Source of the DNA: Haliclystus octoradiatus
Lineage: Eukaryota > Cnidaria > Staurozoa > Stauromedusae > Haliclystidae
Direction of reading: 5' to 3'
DNA length: 64,000 nt
NCBI GenBank assembly: GCA_916610825.1
Contig: OU744450.1
Span: forward strand, 4,953,030 to 5,017,029
Made by a program: the position numbers and the translations under genes. Below, piece after piece: positions 42,631 to 54,200 of the stretch. Position 1 is the first letter of the stretch, and each line of letters opens with the position of its first letter. The notes beneath the pieces were generated by a model, which made no database searches, had not been told where the DNA came from, and worked only from the letters and a program-made list of their open reading frames with translations.

Positions 42631-42963
42631 TCAAGCTTGTTTATCATATTTATTTATATTAATTAAACCTTTTAGACCACGAATTAAAACCTTCGGTCGA
42701 CCAACTCCTAATGATTGTAATGATAACCTTCTTCTGAATGCTTTTAAAATGATATTAAACCAATATAATTGTAATAATTCAAACGCCAATGATAGAATAT
42801 TACAGTGTAATGGTATCATAAAAGGAACCTCAAAAATACTAATATTCTTATATTGTGCGAATCTCCAATACACAAACGGTACACATACCACTCGTACTAT
42901 GAAAAATGTGACAACAAACATCACTCCATTTAGCGCATAAAACGCACCATTTGTTATCTTGAA
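42631..42963 (-). CDS. TLCD3: TLC-domain gene, last exon
   Basis: The exon opens at the acceptor TTTCTTTAG and ends with a stop after KYDKQA. It carries the last two membrane helices of the TLC domain and a basic C-terminal tail. Confidence 0.87.
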   Translation of the reverse strand, partial: FKITNGAFYALNGVMFVVTFFIVRVVCVPFVYWRFAQYKNISIFEVPFMIPLHCNILSLAFELLQLYWFNIILKAFRRRLSLQSLGVGRPKVLIRGLKGLININKYDKQA

Positions 42964-45900
42964 CTAAAGAAAGATACAATAACAAAAATATGAGTAAAAG
43001 ATATAATATCACGGTTGACACCAGAGCAGGAGGCCAACGATACATCCCCTTGTTTCAGTTTCCAGCCCCTTGCAACCAAGGTGCCAGATGCAAAAAGAAT
43101 TTTGAAAATTGGTTGCAAAAAGAATTTAAACGTTTGTGTTTTTAGATGATCTATTAAATCTTGACAAAAGGGCTGGGACTAGTTCAGGTGCACAATTTTT
43201 CAAGCTTTTTTACTTCTTGGGATTGGCTCTAACTTAGTGCTGATTGATTTTATTTCATTTTCAGCTTCGTTATATATCAATTGAAAAGGTCACTTTTTGG
43301 GTAAAAGATTTGACGACTATGCTTCAAATACTTTTATTACTTTGTCATGTTTTTTCGGTGAATAGATACATATTTTTGAGAACTAAGCTGAACTATTTGA
43401 AAAAATGTTTCAAATCTTGAAAATGGAGATTCAAAGTTAAAGGAGCAAAAATGACCGGCAGGCGCTACGCACTTAGGATCACGTGCATGTTTATTGTTTA
43501 TAACACAATGTTCATTGTTGACATGATTTTATTACAAATTAGGCTTGCGTATAACAATAGTTTCAAAGCGAGACGGTTGAATTACGCTAAGCATAAATTC
43601 AAATTGATCTCGCAGCGGTCGCCGGTCAATTTTGCCCCTTTAAGTGACGTCATAGTGCCTAATTTCTGATCATGACGAGTGAGCATGATATTATCAAGAC
43701 AGCTATCGATCATTCGTTCATGACAACGAAAAGTTCGAACATTGTGTCGTTACGGACGAACAATCAGTAGCTTCCATGGTCATATCGAGCTCCCTCGTTG
43801 TGAGCAGAAATCAGAACAAAACTTGACTAAAAATCAAGACATTTAGTACAATGAGTGAAGGAAAAAATGTTGAGATTTAATTGTTATGATTGAGTCGACC
43901 CTATTACTAAAGTGTGAAATAACTGATCAAGCCATTAGTCATTATTAGCATTAATTCCTTAATGAAATTCTTGAAAAGAAAGTATGTAATGTATTGCATT
44001 TTCATAGAGGACTTAAAATACATAAATCAAACACCACAATAATAAACATATAATAAGCAGAGAAATCAGGTTACCTCATGTAGAATTGCCCTTGTTGACA
44101 AGAACGGTGTACTCAATTCAGCAAGAAAAAAGCAAGCAACAATATAGTCTCCAGTTTTATTGCGTAGCATCTAAAAGTTAGAGATAATGCTATTGTTAGG
44201 TACAGTTGAATCTTCTTAATAGGGAGGTTTAGATTTAGTACCGGTACCGGTTCCAGTTCATGTTTAGTCAACAAGAAGACTTGGTTATACCTGTACTCGT
44301 TCTTTCAAAACAAGACGTTTAGATTCAATAACGTAAAACCTCCATTTCTGTTTTCCAGGTAAAAACAAAATTTCAGACAATTTGTTCAGGATTCATTTTG
44401 ATTCTATGTATAAATTTTATAGCGACAATAAAATTTCATTCAAAAAAGCTAAAGTAAAAGCAAAACAAAGCAAAACAACGAAATCAAAACATGTACTCCG
44501 TGGTTCATGTTTCGCGCCGAAAGGTGTTCCAAAACGAGGAGGTCAGTACAGGTTTCAGAGCATAGGGGCTTTCCCCAATGCGCAGAAGTGATGCGCAACG
44601 AGAAAGCTGTACTAGTAGCTGTACCTGTACTAAATCTATATCTCCCTAATTACCCTCTTGAAGCATGGTCCAATCAAATATCATACCTCAAGTTTCTAGA
44701 TAAATGTTTGAGTAATTTTAATAACATGATATATCAAAGTTTTTTTTAGTGATAAGTTGAATAATCTGTAAAGTATTATATCCAGTATTTTGCCTTTTTA
44801 TTCTAAATTTTCCTTGCCTTTTACAAACCAGGTAACTGATTATGAATTAGACAACTGGTTATCAACAAAACAATCAGAGATTTCAATACCACCTGATTTG
44901 TTAACCTTTTCGTCTTCATACATTACATGTGGGAGGATAATTATTATATACCATAGCTGCCCTATTGTTGCTAAACAAAACTAAGCATTTAATTATAACT
45001 GGATTCTGTTCTGTAAATAATCCTTGTTTGTCTAGCATTTAAACATATTTATGTGCACATTCTCTATTGTCTATTGTCCTGTTTATTGTTGTCCTATTGT
45101 TCTGTTGTTTGTGTGTTCAATTAACCGAAAATTAACAGGTTATCATTAAAGGTTAATCAGTGCTTAAAAATCAGAGAAAAGTATTGTTAATTCATGGGTT
45201 CAAAATTAAAATTTGACAATAAGCAAAGTGGTATTAGACTACGTACAAGAGATGTTGCGAAGGAAACAGAAAGTTGAAACCAGCTGTGTGTGGTCAATAG
45301 GGATATATTAAGGAGGGTGGGACAACTGAGAGATATGAGATGTTGAGTTAGTAGAACTGTAACCACACATCAGGAATTAAGAGCAAGAGGAGAATTAAAA
45401 ATAACGCCTGCTTGTTTCTGAATATTAGCTTGTACAAGAATGAGGGTTTACAAAAGTTATCTTTGCCCATCTTGTCACACAACCAATAGAAAATCAAATA
45501 ATTACAATAACTGAAGTATTTTCATAATAATTATTGTTTTATAATAAATCATGATCAGTCATGGTGATGTAATTGTAGCATATATTTAACTATGCAAGGT
45601 CATGTGCACTGGTAGCTCAGTGGCAGAGTGACAGCACAATGTGGGGGAGGCCAGGGTTTGATTCCTTATTGGTGCACACGCAGAAGCTCTATGTTTTTGC
45701 CTGACTGTTGGTCAGGGTCCGATAAAATGTTCAGCCTTTTGGAATCCTAGAGGCATTTCAACATTTTTTTCAGAATTTTGTTGTTGAGGTTTGACCAAAA
45801 AATCATAAAACTATCAATTTTCTTTTGAATTTGCTCTAGCCTTCCGGATCTAGGATTGCAGGATTCCTACTTTTGTCGAACCCTGGTGATGATGAATTAT

Positions 45901-46971
45901 GTCTCTCAAATAAACCTGTGCTAACGAGGTGACAATCAATCACAATTATAAATGATTGAAAACGTAACATTATCATGTCATGATTTTTCATACATAAATT
46001 NNNNNNNNNNNNNNNNNNNNNNNNNNNNNNNNNNNNNNNNNNNNNNNNNNNNNNNNNNNNNNNNNNNNNNNNNNNNNNNNNNNNNNNNNNNNNNNNNNNN
46101 NNNNNNNNNNNNNNNNNNNNNNNNNNNNNNNNNNNNNNNNNNNNNNNNNNNNNNNNNNNNNNNNNNNNNNNNNNNNNNNNNNNNNNNNNNNNNNNNNNNN
46201 NNNNNNNNNNNNNNNNNNNNNNNNNNNNNNNNNNNNNNNNNNNNNNNNNNNNNNNNNNNNNNNNNNNNNNNNNNNNNNNNNNNNNNNNNNNNNNNNNNNN
46301 NNNNNNNNNNNNNNNNNNNNNNNNNNNNNNNNNNNNNNNNNNNNNNNNNNNNNNNNNNNNNNNNNNNNNNNNNNNNNNNNNNNNNNNNNNNNNNNNNNNN
46401 NNNNNNNNNNNNNNNNNNNNNNNNNNNNNNNNNNNNNNNNNNNNNNNNNNNNNNNNNNNNNNNNNNNNNNNNNNNNNNNNNNNNNNNNNNNNNNNNNNNN
46501 ATTTCAAAAATGTTAACATTCACAAAATAGATTTTGAATGAATTGACCTTTAATACAAATGAGTTTGCGGGTAAATTGTCACATCACTGCAAGTCCTCTA
46601 TTGTGGTATCTTGCTACTATGATGCATTTAGAAAATAAAAACTTACTCTTACAAGAGGTATACCAAGGATAGTGAAGACCAGGTGATGAACAATGATTGT
46701 TCCTTGAGATCGGAAAAAGCGACAAACGGTATCCCATATAGTTGGTAATTTGCTCTTTAAAGTCTTTCCATCATTTTCATCGTGATAATTAGTGATATCA
46801 ATGAGTCTCTGTCCGACATACATTACATATAAATCATAGACAAAATACGACAAGCCAAATATAATGTAATAATACATTACAGGATCTTTATCTTTCATTA
46901 TATCATCACAAACCGATATAGTGTGACAAGAAACTAGCACAGCAAAGATAGCATTAACCATAGAAATCACC
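42631..46971 (-). CDS. TLCD3: TLC-domain multi-pass membrane protein (TLCD3/FAM57-like), two exons visible
   Basis: The central exon (46647-46971) begins after TTTGATTTCAG and ends at a GTAAGT donor. It encodes RVISMVNAIFAVLVSCHTIS, YFVYDLYVMYV and IIVHHLVFTILGIPLV. The last exon (42631-42963) begins after TTTCTTTAG and encodes FKITNGAFYALNGV, FFIVRVVCVPFVYW and LLQLYWFNIILKAFRR before the stop. These match in order the TLC-domain core of FAM57/TLCD3, including the His pair after the third helix and the FxYW and QxYWF phrases near the C-terminus. The family sits in ER or plasma membranes and is linked to ceramide and other lipid metabolism. About 35 residues between the exons are missing, probably inside the 500-N gap. 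The 5' exon (about 40 residues) was not found. Confidence 0.85.
42964..43437. other. intron sequence of the TLC-domain gene
   Basis: AT-rich, no further exon recognised. Confidence 0.5.
43438..43643. mobile_element. MITE (TTAAAGG...GACCGGC ends), copy 1, in the TLC-gene intron
   Basis: The left end is TTAAAGGAGCAAAAATGACC then GGCAGGCGCTACGCACTT. The right end is the inverse of TTAAAGGGGCAAAATTGACC then GGCGACCGCTGCGAG. A close copy in inverted orientation lies at 56412-56620. Confidence 0.82.
43650..44216. other. intronic non-coding stretch
   Basis: Contains GAGTCGACCCTA at about 43893, which resembles the end of the MITE at 4582-5184. No exon was seen. Confidence 0.4.
44217..44655. mobile_element. 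MITE-like inverted-repeat element (GTACCGGTACC ends)
   Basis: TAATAGGGAGGTTTAGATTT then AGTACCGGTACC on the left faces GTACCTGTACTAAATCTATA then TCTCCCTAATTA on the right. TAGTACCTGTACTGAATCTA at about 62589 is another partial copy. No TSD was found. Confidence 0.6.
44656..45605. other. intronic non-coding stretch
   Basis: No exon recognised; CTATTGT-type short repeats near 45065-45115. Confidence 0.4.
45606..45675 (+). repeat. tRNA-like SINE head
   Basis: It has an A-box-like GGTAGCTCAGTGGCAGAG, a B-box-like GGGTTTGATTCC, and GCAC/GTGC ends that can pair. The anticodon arm is irregular, so I call a tRNA-derived SINE rather than a tRNA gene. Confidence 0.6.
45713..45885. mobile_element. hAT-like MITE (CAGGGTCCGA ends) within the SINE region
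   Basis: The left end is CAGGGTCCGATAAAATGT. The right end is TTTTGTCGAACCCTG. It shares CTAGCCTTCCGGA...CTAGGATTGC with the element at 47128-47487. No clean TSD. Confidence 0.6.
46001..46500. other. assembly gap of 500 N
   Basis: Exactly 500 unknown bases. It probably hides the exon of the TLC-domain gene that should lie between 46647 and 42963. Confidence 0.99.
46647..46971 (-). CDS. TLCD3: TLC-domain gene, central exon
   Basis: The 325-bp exon lies between the acceptor TTTGATTTCAG and donor GTAAGT. It encodes two to three membrane helices with the family phrases CDDIMKDKDPV, YFVYDLYVMYV and IIVHHLVF. Confidence 0.88.
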
Positions 46972-47127
46972 CTGAAATCAAACAAAGTAAAATTATTTAT
47001 GTAATCCTTTACTATTATATCTAAATTACATTGATTCAGAAGTAGGATTTGATAAAAACGCTGAGCCTTCTGGTAGGATCTCATGACATTTCCAGTATAT
47101 GTGTATGTGTTCCATTTTATTTATCTG

Positions 47128-47487
47128 CAGGGTCCGACGAACTATTTCCCGAAAATTTTTACCGTAAATATTGAAAACTCATTGAAATATTAACAAATCC
47201 AAGTTCGTTTTGCCATGGTAACACAGAGAATTTTTACGAGAAAATATTCTAGCTTTCATAAAAAAATGTCTTTTGAAATCCTTGACAATTTCGACATGGA
47301 AAATAATAAATAAAAAAAAACAGTTTCGAGTAAATTTTTTAGCCTACTCTGCAAAAAAAGTTTTGCATTTGTTGTTTGGCTGAGATCAAGTAAGTTAAGT
47401 GTGATCAGGGAAAGTCGATTTTCTTCAGAATTTCGTCTAGCCTTCCGGAATCCTAGTTGATGGGTTGCCAGGTTTTGTCGGACCCTG
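47128..47487. mobile_element. hAT-like MITE (CAGGGTCCGAC ends)
   Basis: The ends are CAGGGTCCGACGAACT and the inverse of CAGGGTCCGACAAAAC. The 8-bp flanks TTTATCTG and TTTATATG match at 7 of 8 positions. It lies just upstream of the TLC-domain central exon, on its 5' side. A diverged right end, TTTTGTTGGACCCTG, is at about 53245-53262. Confidence 0.82.
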
Positions 47488-47582
47488 TTTATATGTAAAG
47501 GTGGGTGTGGGAAACCAACTAGCAACTAGTATCTTAATACAATTTATGTGTCTTTCTTGACGTTCTCATTATTAATATTTAT

Positions 47583-47612
47583 GCTCTGCTACTCACTTGC
47601 ATTGAGCACTAT
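47583..47612 (+). mobile_element. conserved block, copy 8
   Basis: GCTCTGCTACTCACTTGCAT then TGAGCACTATT. Upstream TTCTTGACGTTCTCATTATT resembles the GTCTTTGA...TTATTATT lead-in of other copies. Confidence 0.65.
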
Positions 47613-47619
47613 TCAATTG

Positions 47620-48870
47620 CCAATCATAAGATTTAATATTTTTTAATAGTATCACTATATATTCTATATATATAGATCAACATGAAGATTCTTAAGAGCA
47701 TATTAATGTCAGAATTGACTGCATTTTTTGTTCCACAGTGCAGTGAAGATGTATTTTTCCTGGTGATCATCAAATAAATGGTTTGCATACAGGGTGGCAC
47801 AAATAGTCTGAACCTGCAAACATAGTTTGTCGAAGCTAGGGTAAAATGTTGAAGCTTTCCGAAGTTTACTTTCATTTATTTCTTATACAATTTGAAGGAA
47901 GTTAATTTTATCATCTTCATTTTTCAAATCCAAAGATCTTTCCTTCGGAAATATTAAAACCGAACAATAATCTAAATAAATGTGGGATTTCAACTCATAA
48001 AATGATATTAAACGCAACGCACAACTTATTCCACAACTCCATGGGGCTTGTTGGACGGAAAATAATACATTGCTTCACATACCCTATAATTTCTAAAAAA
48101 AACATGCGGCTGGTAGGGAAGACAGGGCAGGCATGGTAAAAGAGCGTTCCTGATTACCTATGTAAGTTCTCTTACTAATATGCTGTACATCACTTTATTT
48201 CATGTTGTTTCTCTAAATCTCAATAAGAAACACTAACTAATTGTCAAGAAATTTAATTTACTAACTTTGCTTGATTATACGTTTGGCGACTCCTGTTTTG
48301 TTTCGATTAATTTTAGAATGATTGTTCAATGTTGCGGTTTCGAACGATGCCATTGCATCAGTTTCACTTTGATGAATCATTTGATATAATATTTGTGTAT
48401 ACTTTGCCTTTGAGGAGGAGTACAGACTTATTTTTTGTTGGGAAATAATGGGAAACTAATTGCACTTGTTCGAGATATGAGATACAGTTGTTGAATTCAT
48501 TACAATTAGACTGAGGACTGGTGCGTCAAAAATTAATGTTCTTTACTAAAGTTAAATGTAATACTAAAATTGCTTGTTGTTGGCTCAATTTTGATAAAAT
48601 AAACTTCCTTTAAAAATCAGAGCAACAGCTGTAGTATTTGACACTGTGAACTTTTATTAGTTATGTAATATGTAGTGGAATTTGGGAGAAATTGACCTGG
48701 CCCATGTCACCCCACAGCGTCTCAAGTCTCTCCACATGAATGATATTTTTCACACAAAATATTCAAAAATTTGCAACATTTACGTAATTGATATTTGTAC
48801 TCTTTTGAATTGAGCATTTTGGCTATTTAATGACATAAAATTTGTTACATTTGCACAACCGCAATATTTT
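47620..48870. other. non-coding stretch
   Basis: No gene recognised. Confidence 0.4.
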
Positions 48871-48875
48871 TAATA

Positions 48876-49044
48876 CAGTGTAACCCGCTTATGTGCAATT
48901 CGGATAAGTGCAATTCCTGCTTATCTGCAACCTGGCTTTGAAACCCGTTAAACAATTTTCTGGTCAAGTCCTTGGTAAACAATTTCGGATAAATGCAATG
49001 AAAATTGTTGGCAATTTTGACTTGCACTTAAGCGGGTTAAACTG
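48876..49044. mobile_element. pogo/Tigger-like MITE
   Basis: The ends are CAGTGTAACCCGCTTATGTG and the inverse of CAGTTTAACCCGCTTAAGTG, flanked by TA on both sides. GGATAAGTGCAATT motifs lie just inside. Confidence 0.85.
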
Positions 49045-49049
49045 TAATT

Positions 49050-51060
49050 CAAAATGTGAAGACTGCAGGCAATGGACAAGAAATGGAAACATCTAGAACA
49101 AATATTGATTCAAATCCAAAACAAATTTGTTCAGTAAATTTTCTTTGTTTTTAGTTTATATTCTGTAGAAAGTGAGAACATCACATCTGAATCAGACTAT
49201 GAATATCCAATATGAACTATGGGGAACTTCCTTGTGCCTAGGAATAGGTTTACCCCTGCATACGTATTTCCGACACATTCTTCCTAAAAAATTTATTAAA
49301 TTCTTATGAATTTAAGGAAATGTTTCTACGAGAATTTGAGCTTCATTTTTCCAATAATTCATAGAACAATAGAAGCTCAGTCGGAATTTACTTGTTAAAA
49401 ACAAATGAATGCCAAAGAACAATGGTAGGAAACGGAAATTCCAAACACGACAGCGAACTTTAGTATCTTGAGTATTAACTCAACTTCAGGCATTGTGATT
49501 GACCTTTTTGTTATACGAATTAGTCTCGCAAAAGCAGCTGCTACTTCCCAATATCGAATGTAGCTTGTAAGGTTATCAGAATCAGATATGATGGATGGTT
49601 TAAATGGATATCTCGTGAGCAAAAACGAATGAATATAGAGATGTTCAATAGGAATGTCCGAATGACAATATGCAGGTCTGATTACTGAAGTATGCGGTTC
49701 GCTAGCCTATTTTAAGCAACAAAGGAAATTCTTAAAACTTTTTACTTGCAGGCCTATTAAATCGATAAAAATAAATAAAAATAAACAACGAATACTTACT
49801 TTGTACTAATTCGATAGCATGCATTACTATCCAATTTGTTTGAACAATATACAGTGAGCAATGTACGACACAAATAATGTGAGCCATAATAGAAACAGCA
49901 GCCCAACAATGGCAAATAGGCTATGTTTGGAAATATCATTTCGTTTGAAATTGACTGTTGAATGATTAACCGTTTAAAAGACCAGTCACTTTCCACAGCC
50001 AGTTTTGAACATAATCAAATATGAAGCTAACCATAAAATATGCTTCGTGACCCTCTACTGATCTTTCAAAGTCCACACATTGCCATCGCCATTTTGTAAA
50101 GGAGAAACTTGGAGTGGTTGCGCAAATATGTCAGAATTTGAAATGTTTGTTCTCATGGTGACGTATACCTGGTTTCTGTAGACCAATCAAACAACTGCAA
50201 TTTCGGTGGAATCCTTCTAAGAAATATCAGAGCTCTGAAAAATATGTTTTTATCGAAATTGAATTTTATATTTATTTGCTGTGCAGGTGTCAAATCATTT
50301 TGCGCAGCCTACATATGCAGACATATGCAGACATCCTTGCTTTATCTATGCTGTTTATTGTTGTTGTTTGTGATATCAGGCTAGGCCAGAGCAACCAAAT
50401 AGAATATTACTGAATATTTTTGAATTAATTCCTTGAGTTAATAATAGCTTCCTAATATTTGAAAAATTTGTGAAAGCAGGTTTGAAATCATTTATTCATA
50501 ACAAATTATAACAATTAGTAGCGAAGCTTGTTAGGTTTTTGTATACAGTGACATAGTAGGCGAATACATGTAGTTAACCTGCACTACGGACACTATGCAT
50601 TAAAAATGTACAGCCTCAATTAATTAAGGATTAATTTACAGAAATTGGCAAGTCTACTATACATTGTATGCATGTGTAGATAGATAGATGGAGCTACAAT
50701 ATAAGCCATGGAAATTCGAGTATGTTAACGGATAAACCATATAAAAAGGGTCACCTGTCTATAGTGGTCAATGTATCTACTGTGTATAATATCAAAATAT
50801 GGCTGCTATAAACAGGTTTTACTGCATGCACTTTTGTCATTATATATCAGACGGCATTGGAACATCTTGTATGTTCCATCTGAAAAATTGATGCTGACTT
50901 GGATTAGAAGTAAAAAACAAGTAGCAAATCTCAATTGTTTATCAAGATCAGGTGTATATAATCAATGTGAATAATTCTACATGCGATTGTTTGGCGTTTA
51001 ATACATAAAGTCCATTAAAAAGTTTGCTACAACGTTGGCTACTAAATTAACTTAATTCAA
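49050..51060. other. non-coding stretch between the TLC-domain gene and malectin
   Basis: The missing 5' exon of the TLC gene may lie here. A minus-strand Met-led hydrophobic ORF at 49395-49622 was considered and not accepted. A direct repeat ACATATGCAG lies near 50310-50330. Confidence 0.4.
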
Positions 51061-51287
51061 TTAAAGACGGCATAAACAGAAAACTGTTGGAATAAATAAA
51101 CCAATTGCAATTAAAATTGGATAAAGAAATGAACTATCTTCTGATTCATATGGATCAGCAGACTTTGGACCAGATGTTTTGCGATCTTTTGGAGGTTTGT
51201 TTTCTTCTTCTACAGGTGCTTCATCTTCCTCTTTTTCATTTTGGGGCTCTTCTTCCATTGTATCAAGAGTTTGAAGTTTAGGAACAT
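51061..51287 (-). CDS. MLEC: malectin exon 4 (acidic linker and membrane anchor)
   Basis: It begins after CTCCATTGCAG and encodes VPKLQ, an acidic stretch and the C-terminal membrane helix ending CLCRL before the stop. Confidence 0.97.
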
Positions 51288-54200
51288 CTGCAATGGAGAA
51301 TATATTGGTAGTTGTATTACACTACAGATAGGGGTCGCCTACCAAAGGCACCCATCCAACTCAACTATTTCTAGGGGAGTATCTCTTTTCTCTGAGAGCA
51401 ATGACTTTGAACGCTCTTTATTGATCTCAGCCGCGACACTGCAGATCAATCTCAACATATTTCATGGCAGATATGCTGTTGATGCGAAGGGGTGCGCCAC
51501 AGCTACTCACAATGCAATTCCCACTTCCTTCAATTAATGTTGCGGAAATTTCTTTCATTTACCTCTCATATTCATTGTATGACAAATAAATCATATCATA
51601 TTACAGTGGATTATTATTAGCCTGTTATTAGTTATAAAATTATCAATAAATACCTCATATCTAAATTCTAAAACAATACAATAATAAATAATAAACAATG
51701 AATGATATGAATTACTTTAAATCATATTGAAAATCTTACCTTCTACAGTTCCTTTGAAGACAACAATGGCGTTAATTTTGGGGTTGTCATAATAGCTCTA
51801 GAAATGAAATAATTTAGATTGTTCATACGATTGCTCAGAGTGCGGCCTTGGTATAGTGGCTAGACCGTTGGACCATGGCCCGCAGGGTCTCGGGTTCAAT
51901 CCCTGTCCGGAGCACTATAGGTTGGCATCAGGAAGGGCATCCGGCTATTAAACGCACACAAGCTTCAAAGTACTAACAAATTAACCAACCACCCCGGTGA
52001 AAGAAAGCTGCAAGCTTACGTGGTTTGAGGATAAATGATAAATCCAAAAAAAAAAAATCATACAGAATATATAAATGTAAGTCTGGCCTACAGTTGTTCT
52101 ACACAGTGGTGCAAACCTAGTCTACAGTATTACCCCTGCAAAAACCAGTCCAGGAGTTAGTGAACAGTTCATGAACTTTCACGGGTAGTTCATGAACAGT
52201 CCACGAACAGTACATTACATGAATAGTTGGGGGCATTTAACGTTCATGAACTGTTCAAGAACTAGCTGAGAACTGTTTTTCGCAATGGGTAATTATCAGA
52301 GAACAAAAAATATGCATATATAGGCATACTAGATAAAATAAGAATCTAAGGAGTATCAGTATAATATTCAATGGTAGAAATTAGGCTTGCAAGCTCAATT
52401 TGGTAAGAAGAAGCTGAAAATCTGATAAAAGTTTGATCAAGTCTCATGAATGAGAGGCGATAAAAAGTAATCAAATAAGCTATACAAACGCTCTGAGCAG
52501 GTCACCCTATATATAGCTAGCCTAACCCAACATGTAAACAACCGCTAGTTAACTCAGCTTATCGTTCAACTAATATTTACCTTCAAAAATTCCACATAAA
52601 GAAGACTTGAAAATGGCGATGATTCCCCTTTGACAACTAAATTACCCCGCTTGATTTGAAAGGGAATATATTCATCATGACCAACCGCAAAACCTACGTT
52701 ATCATAGATGTCAATATCTTTGATAACAATATGTTGATGATTTAATCTCACATCAAACACCTGAATAACAACAACAACAACAACAACAACAAATCACTGA
52801 TTAAAACAAATAATATAAATATATATATCTACAAATATAATATGTCAATAAAAATTTAAAAAATATTGGCAGTTGAACATACAGATGATGATGGTCTGAT
52901 GATCGTTTAACAATGTGAAACTTCAAGTAACAGTAGGCCTAAAGATTATCTTTATATAGGCCTAATATGTGAGTTTGGTTAATATGCGTAATATTTTTTA
53001 CTGAATAAATGACGATGATAATCATGACGATGTGTAGGTGTGGTAGGTATAGGCAGGTCAAGAAAAGTCCAGAAACTTGGAGACCTGGTTTGCGGAAGGC
53101 CAGCAATATACAGAAGGGATAACGCAAAATGTAGGATATAAAGCTAAAACAATTAGAAAATATGAAAAATAAAATTTTGATTTTACGTTTTTACGTCAGT
53201 AAAATTACTCAAACATTTATCTAAAACTTGCGGTTTGCGGAAGGTAAAACATTTTGTTGGACCCTGTGTGTAGGAAATCTACAATAAATATAAACAAATT
53301 TCAGGTTCAAGTACGACTTATTGCTTCAACGGCAAATGATCCACCTTTTTTGTTTAAACAAAATAGAACAGAGCAGAATCAATGCGTTCTCATGCCTTTA
53401 TGCATTATGTATTTCTCTTATAAGATTTATAATAGCGTAGGCTACTCTGTATCTGACAATTTGTTTTTATCAACAAATTTTGGAAGAGGGAACTTTTTGC
53501 AAAATGTTTTTAGAACGTTTTTAGAGATGATTTATAAAACACGTTAATTAACCAATCAGATTCTAGAAGTATATTTGACACAAGGGCCTATATTTTATTT
53601 AGTCTTTTTGTACTAATCATAGGCTAGCCTACTGAATAATAAAAATAGAAGATGGCTCATCACGCTGGAGATAGATCTAGTTTCTCCAATTTCTCAACAT
53701 TTAATAACTGTGACAAAAATGAATGCATGTTCTAAGAAACTCATAAAACCTACCCCATCTTCAGTATAGCCTAGGCCTACAAAGTATAAAAGATTCATGT
53801 TCATAGGGCTTTACCCAGGGGCGCCCAAGCAAAAAGAGAGCGACAGAAGAGGCAACGATAAAATGCACTTTTTCAAAACATTTCTCTGAATGGCTCTTGT
53901 ACCTAGCCTGCATTGTAAATGCAGGGGGTCAGCTGCCACCTCTACTCCGGTGCCACTGACTTCATTAGAAGACAGGTAGACCTACTCCTAAAAATGAACA
54001 TATGGCGGCAAGACTATTAATAGTAACTATTGGTAGGCCTCATAAATTTCAATTATCGTACTTGTCAGTGGACCTACGCAGTACAGTAGCCCAGTAACAA
54101 TGACTCTCTAGCTGTGACAATACGTAGATGCAAAAACCATTATTTAACATGAATGGGAGGGCATTGTTTTGAATAACCAAGGATATGACTGAGCTGTCAA

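Noticed and set aside
45606-45675. Functional tRNA gene
   Set aside because: A and B boxes are present but the anticodon arm and stems are irregular and a SINE-like body follows.
45836-46530. Three ORFs across the N run
   Set aside because: They are artefacts of reading through unknown bases.
49395-49622. Candidate 5' exon of the TLC-domain gene (Met-led hydrophobic minus ORF)
   Set aside because: The frame that would join in phase at the nearby GTAAAT donor is not the Met-led frame, and similarity to the family N-terminus is not convincing.
51241-51537. 98-codon plus ORF
   Set aside because: It overlaps malectin exon 4 on the other strand and a dispersed repeat in intron 3.
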